Source: Gemmatimonadales bacterium UBA2975 (lineage in GTDB: Bacteria > Gemmatimonadota > Gemmatimonadetes > Longimicrobiales > Gaopeijiaceae). From it: a DNA stretch of 6,555 bases. Where the stretch lies: positions 1 to 6,555 of the forward strand of contig DEAT01000044.1 in assembly GCA_002348265.1 (NCBI GenBank), read 5' to 3'. Under the pieces are notes generated by a model. It was not told the origin of the DNA and did no database searches. It saw nothing but the letters and a program-made list of their open reading frames with translations. Positions 1 through 4,404 of the stretch are shown one piece after another (position 1 is the stretch's first letter; each line of letters begins with the position of its first letter). The position numbers were made by a program, and so were the translations under genes.

Positions 1-906
1 CGCCATGTATTCCGCGGCGGTCATGACGGAGCAGGGCACCATGCTCGATAAACACATGACCGACTGATCAGACAGGACTGCAGCGGTTTCTTCTTCTGGC
101 GCGTCGGGGTTAGCGAGCACATTGACTGCGTCCACTACTGCTTGCCGGTAGTCTTCCTTGTTGGCGAGCCGCCAGTACATAGCCACACGCTCACCGTAAA
201 CGGTGGCACCACCGCGATCGACGGCGTGCTGTTGATGGCGGACAGCGCCCTCGTAATCGCCGAATATTGCTGAGATTTCAGCAAAGGAGTCGTGCGCGTT
301 CGCTTCGTTGTAGAGTCTCAGATAAGAACGGAGGAATTCCCTAGCTTTAACTTCATCGATGTCTACTCCATCACCTTGAGCGTAGGCGTATGCCAGAGTG
401 TTCAGCGATCCGGCCGCAAGTGAGGGGAAGCGCTCGGCGAAGGCCATGTGTCCCTCTGCGACCGTTAGCTCAGAGTGTTCACTCCATGATGCCCAGTAAT
501 GAAATAGGGCATCATCTGGTAGGTCCTGAGCCTTTTCATAAGCAGTATTGGGGCCGTTCGATGAGTGCATGATGTCTAGCCAAGCCATTTCTGATGCTGT
601 GCCAGAGACGTCAGCGAGCGCTTCCATCTGCGATGAACGTGTGCCCCACTCCGCCCCATTTGCCATATCAGCAAGGGCGATCTTTGCGGCTAGACAGGAA
701 GGGTCTACGACTAGCGCGGCCTGATACATGCCTTTCGCCCGGCCATGCTCGACGTTGCCCCACGCAGTGATTCCTTCGTTCACTATGGTATGGGCTGCAT
801 CCGAGCAGCTGGTTTCGCTAAGCCATTGATCTTGAGCGGTTAGGCTCCCTGGCCAGAATGCGGCAGCTAGGGCTACTACGGCCAGGATACGGTTTCGGAC
901 TATCAT
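1..906 (-). CDS. Exported TPR-like repeat protein, C-terminus cut by the window edge
   Basis: Reading from the ATG at 906 down to base 1 gives 302 codons with no stop, so the gene continues past the left edge. The first 25 residues look like a Sec signal peptide: MIVRNR, a hydrophobic core (ILAVVALAAAFW), then probable cleavage after SLTA before QDQW. There is no lipobox cysteine, so it is probably a soluble periplasmic or secreted protein. The rest is Ala-rich and helical. Residues 160-235 resemble TPR units: ERFPSLAAGSLNTLAYAYAQ, then YNEANAHDSFAEISAIFGDY and EGAVRHQQHAVDRG. These match the pattern (small-residue/Tyr, D-s-aEi, G-dy-eAv) of TPR proteins I know from environmental bacteria. 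Cys34, Cys71, Cys285 and Cys292 could form disulfides after export. The start is supported by the signal peptide, an in-frame stop upstream at 967-969, and a weak AAGG ten bases before the ATG. No enzyme motif is visible, so a protein-binding role is only inferred. Confidence 0.85.
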   Translation of the reverse strand, partial: MIVRNRILAVVALAAAFWPGSLTAQDQWLSETSCSDAAHTIVNEGITAWGNVEHGRAKGMYQAALVVDPSCLAAKIALADMANGAEWGTRSSQMEALADVSGTASEMAWLDIMHSSNGPNTAYEKAQDLPDDALFHYWASWSEHSELTVAEGHMAFAERFPSLAAGSLNTLAYAYAQGDGVDIDEVKAREFLRSYLRLYNEANAHDSFAEISAIFGDYEGAVRHQQHAVDRGGATVYGERVAMYWRLANKEDYRQAVVDAVNVLANPDAPEEETAAVLSDQSVMCLSSMVPCSVMTAAEYMA

Positions 907-916
907 GCTGGTTTGA

Positions 917-920
917 CCTT
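917..920 (-). promoter_or_regulatory. Weak ribosome binding site for the TPR-like gene
   Basis: The minus strand reads AAGG, followed by ten bases and then the ATG at 906. The core is short and the spacing long, but it is the only purine-rich tract near this start. The signal peptide beginning at the ATG is the stronger evidence for the start. Confidence 0.4.
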
Positions 921-1026
921 GTTGGTTTGGGTTATCCCTTGGGAAGACAGTCTGAGCGATCTGCTCTCAGTGTGGAGGGGCGTCTGCGCGGCGAATGAGA
1001 TACTCGGAAGATCTGAGTCTACCTAT

Positions 1027-1057
1027 AGCTTACTTGGGTCCCAGTTTTTACCGTCAA
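1027..1057 (-). promoter_or_regulatory. Candidate sigma70-like promoter ahead of the TPR-like gene
   Basis: On the minus strand TTGACG (1057-1052) matches the -35 consensus at five of six positions. After a 19-base spacer comes TAAGCT (1032-1027), which keeps the TA...T of a -10 box. It lies about 120 bases upstream of the ATG at 906, inside the 210-base spacer. The long spacer and poor -10 make this a weak call. It would allow the TPR-like gene to be transcribed separately from the three genes upstream. Confidence 0.25.
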
Positions 1058-1116
1058 TCGCTACCGACACCGACTGCTACACCGCTGGTGGACTTTAGTA
1101 CCACTATAATTCTATC

Positions 1117-2979
1117 CTATTCGCAGCTTTGGCAGTTGTGATTATTCACAGCTCCCAGACTTTCTAGTAGTGAAATCGTGGCGGGAAAGGGCTGAACACG
1201 TTGACGTGGGCCGTTGGCCATGTCGACTGTAGTCTCACCGCGCCGACTGACAACACTGACGTCTGCACCGTGCTGCACCAGGTACTCGATTAGCTCGTTG
1301 TCACCTCTGCTCGCCGCATGATGTACCGCGGAGTAGCCGTTGAGATCACGCGCGTTTACATCGGCCCCATGCTCTTCCACTAGGTATCGGACGGCGGCAA
1401 GCCAGCTGTCCGGGGCGTGAGAATGCTGGTTGGCCGCGAATCCTTCTCCATATCCAACCCCTGACGCAGCATGAATGGGGTGTACGCCTGGGCCGCCAGT
1501 AGGCACCGGCGGAAGGCCGGATTTGTCCTCGTCGTTCCCACGACGCCCGAAACGACGTGACGGAACCTTCCTTGTCGCAATCGCTGGATCAGCCCCCCAA
1601 GCCACAAGAAGACGCATGGCGTCGAGGTCTGTAGCGTACGCCGCGCGCCAGAACGGGGTGGCGCCGGCAAACTTCACTCCGAGCATGTCGAAGTTGAATG
1701 ATGTGTACCAGATGTGCCGACCGGTTCTGTAGTTCACATCAGCACCAGCCTGCATCAGTGCTTCCATGAATTCGAGATAGTTGACCTGTTGTTGCTGAAA
1801 CGCTTGCGGCTGGGGGTAGGCCGCTTTGGGCCCCCAACGACGATTCAGCACAGTGAACAAGGCTGGGGCACCGTCCTCCGCTGTCGCGTTCGGATCAGCT
1901 CCCTTGTTCAGAAGGAGTAGGGCTAGATCGAAATTACCGTTGATGGTTGCCAACAGCATTGGGGTGGTTCCGTCGCCTGCCGTTGGCTGATCCAGGTCGC
2001 TGCCGTACTTCAAAAGACGCTCGGCAGCATGTATGAAGCCGTCTCGCGCAGCGAAGTGCAGAGCCGTAAAGCCACCCTCTTTCCCGATGAGGTCGTTATA
2101 GCCTAGTGCGCGCTCAGTCTCATCTTCTGACGGTGATTCCGGACGTTCTGCCTCGGGCGAGTTTGTGGTCTCCTCCTCTGAGCTGGTTTCCGCCTCTTGC
2201 TCTTCAGGCTTGGCAGCATCATCGGCCTCTGCTGAAGCCTCCTCAGTCTTCGAAGTTGGAGATTCCTCGCTTTCGTCCTCCACTGGTGCCTGGAGCTGGC
2301 CACCGGATGAACGGCCTGTCGAAGGAAGACTTTCCGGAGCGTTCTCCGCATTTCGCCGAACAGACGCTAGCTGGGCTCGGAGTCGGCGTTGTGGCATATC
2401 CTTGGCCGCGATCTGCACATAATCGACGACGGAAGTCGTTAGTGATGGGTCAGCCCCAGCCTCCAATAGGATTTGGATGGCATCAAGCCGGTTTGATGCA
2501 GTAGCCCACATCAGTGGAGTCTGGGCATCACTCTGAGTCGTGACGTTGATGTTAGCGCCATGTCGTATCAGCGTTTCGATTGCAGCGGCGCGCCCTGATG
2601 ATGCCGCGAAGTGGAGCGCTGTGGCCCCAGTTGTTGTGAACACGTCAACTTCAGCACCCCCTGATAGAAGCGCGTCGAGTGCGGGAGCGTGACCTGCGCG
2701 TCCGGCTAGGTGCAGAGGGGTGTAGCCACCAAGCCGGGTTGTTGCCTCGGTGTTTGCTCCTGCATACAGCAAGATTTCAATCACCGGGGCGTCATTTTGC
2801 TGTGCAGCCCAATGGAGGGCACTCATACCACTGTTCTGGGCAGCGTTTACGTCGGCACCACTTCGAAGAAGCTCCCTGACTGTGCCGAGGTCTCCACGTT
2901 GCGCAGCGTCTGCGACTGGTGATTCACTTTGGGGACCGGACAGAAGGAGAGCTAAAAGTACGCTCGACAGTCGTATCAT
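1117..2979 (-). CDS. Exported ankyrin-repeat protein with acidic linker and CxxC tail
   Basis: A 620-residue protein. Residues 1-20 (MIRLSSVLLALLLSGPQSES) look like a signal peptide, though no clear AxA cleavage site or lipobox is present. About five ankyrin repeats follow (residues 22-184), recognised by GADVNAAQNSG, SALHWAAQQND, YTPLHLAGRAGH and ATALHFAASSGR. Residues 233-289 are an acidic Glu/Ser/Pro/Thr linker. Some six more repeats occupy residues 302-580, several with loop insertions: 378-400 (Gln/Pro-rich), 470-498 (basic then Gly/Pro) and 508-526 (Gly/His). The C-terminal part (GYSAVHHAASRGDNELIEYL, later DMANGPRQRVQPFPATISLL) and the final NNHNCQSCE resemble, from memory, a family of ankyrin proteins found beside DUF1552 genes. 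The ATG overlaps the DUF1552 stop as ATGA and has only GGG directly before it, suggesting translational coupling. Ankyrin repeats bind proteins and have no catalytic role by themselves, so a scaffold or inhibitor role in the envelope is inferred. Confidence 0.92.
   Translation of the reverse strand: MIRLSSVLLALLLSGPQSESPVADAAQRGDLGTVRELLRSGADVNAAQNSGMSALHWAAQQNDAPVIEILLYAGANTEATTRLGGYTPLHLAGRAGHAPALDALLSGGAEVDVFTTTGATALHFAASSGRAAAIETLIRHGANINVTTQSDAQTPLMWATASNRLDAIQILLEAGADPSLTTSVVDYVQIAAKDMPQRRLRAQLASVRRNAENAPESLPSTGRSSGGQLQAPVEDESEESPTSKTEEASAEADDAAKPEEQEAETSSEEETTNSPEAERPESPSEDETERALGYNDLIGKEGGFTALHFAARDGFIHAAERLLKYGSDLDQPTAGDGTTPMLLATINGNFDLALLLLNKGADPNATAEDGAPALFTVLNRRWGPKAAYPQPQAFQQQQVNYLEFMEALMQAGADVNYRTGRHIWYTSFNFDMLGVKFAGATPFWRAAYATDLDAMRLLVAWGADPAIATRKVPSRRFGRRGNDEDKSGLPPVPTGGPGVHPIHAASGVGYGEGFAANQHSHAPDSWLAAVRYLVEEHGADVNARDLNGYSAVHHAASRGDNELIEYLVQHGADVSVVSRRGETTVDMANGPRQRVQPFPATISLLESLGAVNNHNCQSCE
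2113..2283 (-). other. Acidic low-complexity linker between two ankyrin blocks
   Basis: These bases encode residues 233-289 of the ankyrin protein, composed almost wholly of Glu, Asp, Ser, Thr, Pro and Ala (for example EEQEAETSSEEETTNSPEAE). It has no hydrophobic core and should be disordered and strongly negatively charged. It divides the ankyrin solenoid into an N-terminal block of about five repeats and a C-terminal block of about six. Confidence 0.8.
2976..2979 (-). promoter_or_regulatory. ATGA stop/start overlap coupling DUF1552 and ankyrin genes
   Basis: The minus strand reads ATGA: the ATG (2979-2977) starts the ankyrin gene and the TGA (2978-2976) ends the DUF1552 gene. No good Shine-Dalgarno precedes the ATG. 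Re-initiation by ribosomes finishing DUF1552 is therefore the likely mode of translation, which would keep the two products in a linked ratio. Confidence 0.75.
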
Positions 2980-4394
2980 CCCGTCGAGCCCGTTACTGCT
3001 GAAGATCGGCCTGCCCCTATGGGAAATGCTTCTGTGCTGTCGCCTAGGGATCCGACGTCATCCATTCCTAGCATGTGCATGGAGCTTAGAAGAACGTTTG
3101 CCATCGGGGTTCCGTCCGGAGCTTTCACGTGAAGGCCACCCTTTGGTAGTCGTCCATTGGCTCCGCCTGCTAGGAAAAGTGGACAGCGCTTGTGGTTGTG
3201 CAGGTTCGGGTCTCCCATGGGAGACCCGCAGACTATGAGTGTCTTGTCGAGTAGGTGAGTGTCTCCCTCCATCGTATCGGCCAGTTTTTCAAAGAAGTAT
3301 GGGATTAGACTCATGTGGTATTTATTGATCTTGTTGAACTCTAAAACCCTCTCCTCATTGCCTCCGTGATGCGAAGCAGCGTGGAAACCTGAGGTCACTC
3401 CGGTCTCTGGGAAGACCCTGCCGGATACGTCACGACTGGTCTTGAAGGTTATGACACGGGTTAGGTCAGACGCGAATGCGAGTGCCTGTAAGTCGAACAT
3501 CAGACGGACGTGATCGCCATAATCATCTGGAACCCCGGCCGGTGCCTCGGCTAGCTCACGCTGCTCTCCGCTCAGATTGTGAGATTCGATGCGCTGTATC
3601 CGACGCTCGATTTCCCTGATGTTGGTGACATATCGGTCGATCCGCTGCTGGTCATCGGCTCCTAATTGGCGGTTCAAACTGTCGAGATCCCTAAGCACCC
3701 AGTCTAGAATACTTCGCTCTGTCCGTCTTCGTTGGGCGCGTTCCGCGGCTGTGCCCCCGGCTCCGAATAGCTGGTCGAATGCGACGCGAGGATCGCGGAT
3801 CATAGGAAGTGGCTCTGTGGGACTCGCCCAGCTGACTGTATCGGTGTAGACGCAGGCGTAGCCGTATGCGCATCCGCCTGCCTGGTCAACATTTTCAATA
3901 CAGAGCTGCATCGACGGAATTGGCGTATCCTGCCCGAAACGTTGAGCGTAGAGCTGATCCATCGATGTTCCGACGAAGACGTCAGAGCCTTCCGTTTGCT
4001 TCGGATGAGATTGGGTAAGGAATACCGCACTTGAGCGGAAATGGTCTCCACCGATTTCACGAGGGAGTTCAGCTTCCGCTCCACCTACGTCCGTGTTGCT
4101 GACTATCGTCAAGTACTCCCTCCACGGGTCAAGGTGCGAAAGTGCACTCGGAGTTAAATCGAAGTCAGTCCCTTCTTCTTGTGGTGCCCATAGGTGCTGA
4201 GTTGCACCCCACTCGTTGCAGCCTGCAGCTCCGTGAACCATCTCAATGGCAACGAAACGTGTAACATCGGTTTCTCTCGCCGCGGCTGACATGCGTCCGG
4301 CCGGAACCATCGCGTCCAGGAAAGGCAAGGCTACGGTGGCGCCCATGCCCTTGAGAAAGGTGCGTCGCTCGAGACTCCTGTGCGTAAGGTGCAT
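2976..4394 (-). CDS. DUF1552 family protein with Tat signal
   Basis: A complete 472-residue protein, a usual length for DUF1552 (PF07586). The N-terminus has a twin-arginine signal: LERRTFLKGMGATVALPFLD with Arg10-Arg11 in the RRxFLK context, so export in a folded state is expected. Family landmarks follow in order: MVHGAAGCNEWG near residue 53, a Cys-x5-Cys with GYACVYTDTVSWA (175-190), an Arg-rich helical stretch (215-272), ASHHGGNEERVLEFNKINKY (340-359), LLDKTLIVCGSPMGDPNLHN (381-400), CPLFLAGGANGRLPKGG (404-420) and the C-terminal GTPMANVLLSSMHMLGMDD. The SHHGG and PNLHNH histidines could bind a metal, but no activity has been proven for this family as far as I know. The ATG is chosen because it gives a complete Tat signal and sits five bases after GAGG. 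It lies between a DUF1592-type gene and an ankyrin gene, consistent with an envelope complex. Its resemblance to DUF1501/sulfatase-like proteins is a family-level impression. Confidence 0.93.
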   Translation of the reverse strand: MHLTHRSLERRTFLKGMGATVALPFLDAMVPAGRMSAAARETDVTRFVAIEMVHGAAGCNEWGATQHLWAPQEEGTDFDLTPSALSHLDPWREYLTIVSNTDVGGAEAELPREIGGDHFRSSAVFLTQSHPKQTEGSDVFVGTSMDQLYAQRFGQDTPIPSMQLCIENVDQAGGCAYGYACVYTDTVSWASPTEPLPMIRDPRVAFDQLFGAGGTAAERAQRRRTERSILDWVLRDLDSLNRQLGADDQQRIDRYVTNIREIERRIQRIESHNLSGEQRELAEAPAGVPDDYGDHVRLMFDLQALAFASDLTRVITFKTSRDVSGRVFPETGVTSGFHAASHHGGNEERVLEFNKINKYHMSLIPYFFEKLADTMEGDTHLLDKTLIVCGSPMGDPNLHNHKRCPLFLAGGANGRLPKGGLHVKAPDGTPMANVLLSSMHMLGMDDVGSLGDSTEAFPIGAGRSSAVTGSTG

Positions 4395-4399
4395 GTTAG

Positions 4400-4404
4400 C
4401 CTCA
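4400..4404 (-). promoter_or_regulatory. Shine-Dalgarno of the DUF1552 gene overlapping the upstream stop
   Basis: The minus strand reads TGAGG, then CTAAC, then the ATG at 4394. The GAGG core has five-base spacing, and the TGA within it is the stop codon of the DUF1592-type gene. Termination and initiation therefore occur at the same site, which fits an operon with coupled translation. Confidence 0.7.

Noticed and set aside
1032..1045. Palindrome-like ACTTGGGTCCCAGT next to a T-run on the plus strand
   Set aside because: The arms are separated by a single base, so no hairpin loop can form, and no plus-strand gene ends here. It is not a terminator.
913..1098. A 61-codon plus-strand open frame in the spacer
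   Set aside because: The predicted peptide has no recognisable features, and no Shine-Dalgarno is visible. It is short enough to occur by chance.
1105..1110. A perfect TATAAT on the plus strand just past the ankyrin stop
   Set aside because: No -35-like hexamer lies at proper spacing, and there is no plus-strand gene for it to serve. A single hexamer match is expected by chance.
2106..2504. A 132-codon plus-strand open frame opposite the acidic linker
   Set aside because: It is produced by the biased codons of the linker and repeats on the other strand. It has no convincing start signal or domain.
2750..3238. A 162-codon plus-strand open frame spanning the ankyrin/DUF1552 junction
   Set aside because: It is antisense to two well-supported genes and its translation lacks a recognisable domain. 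It is best explained as a shadow frame.
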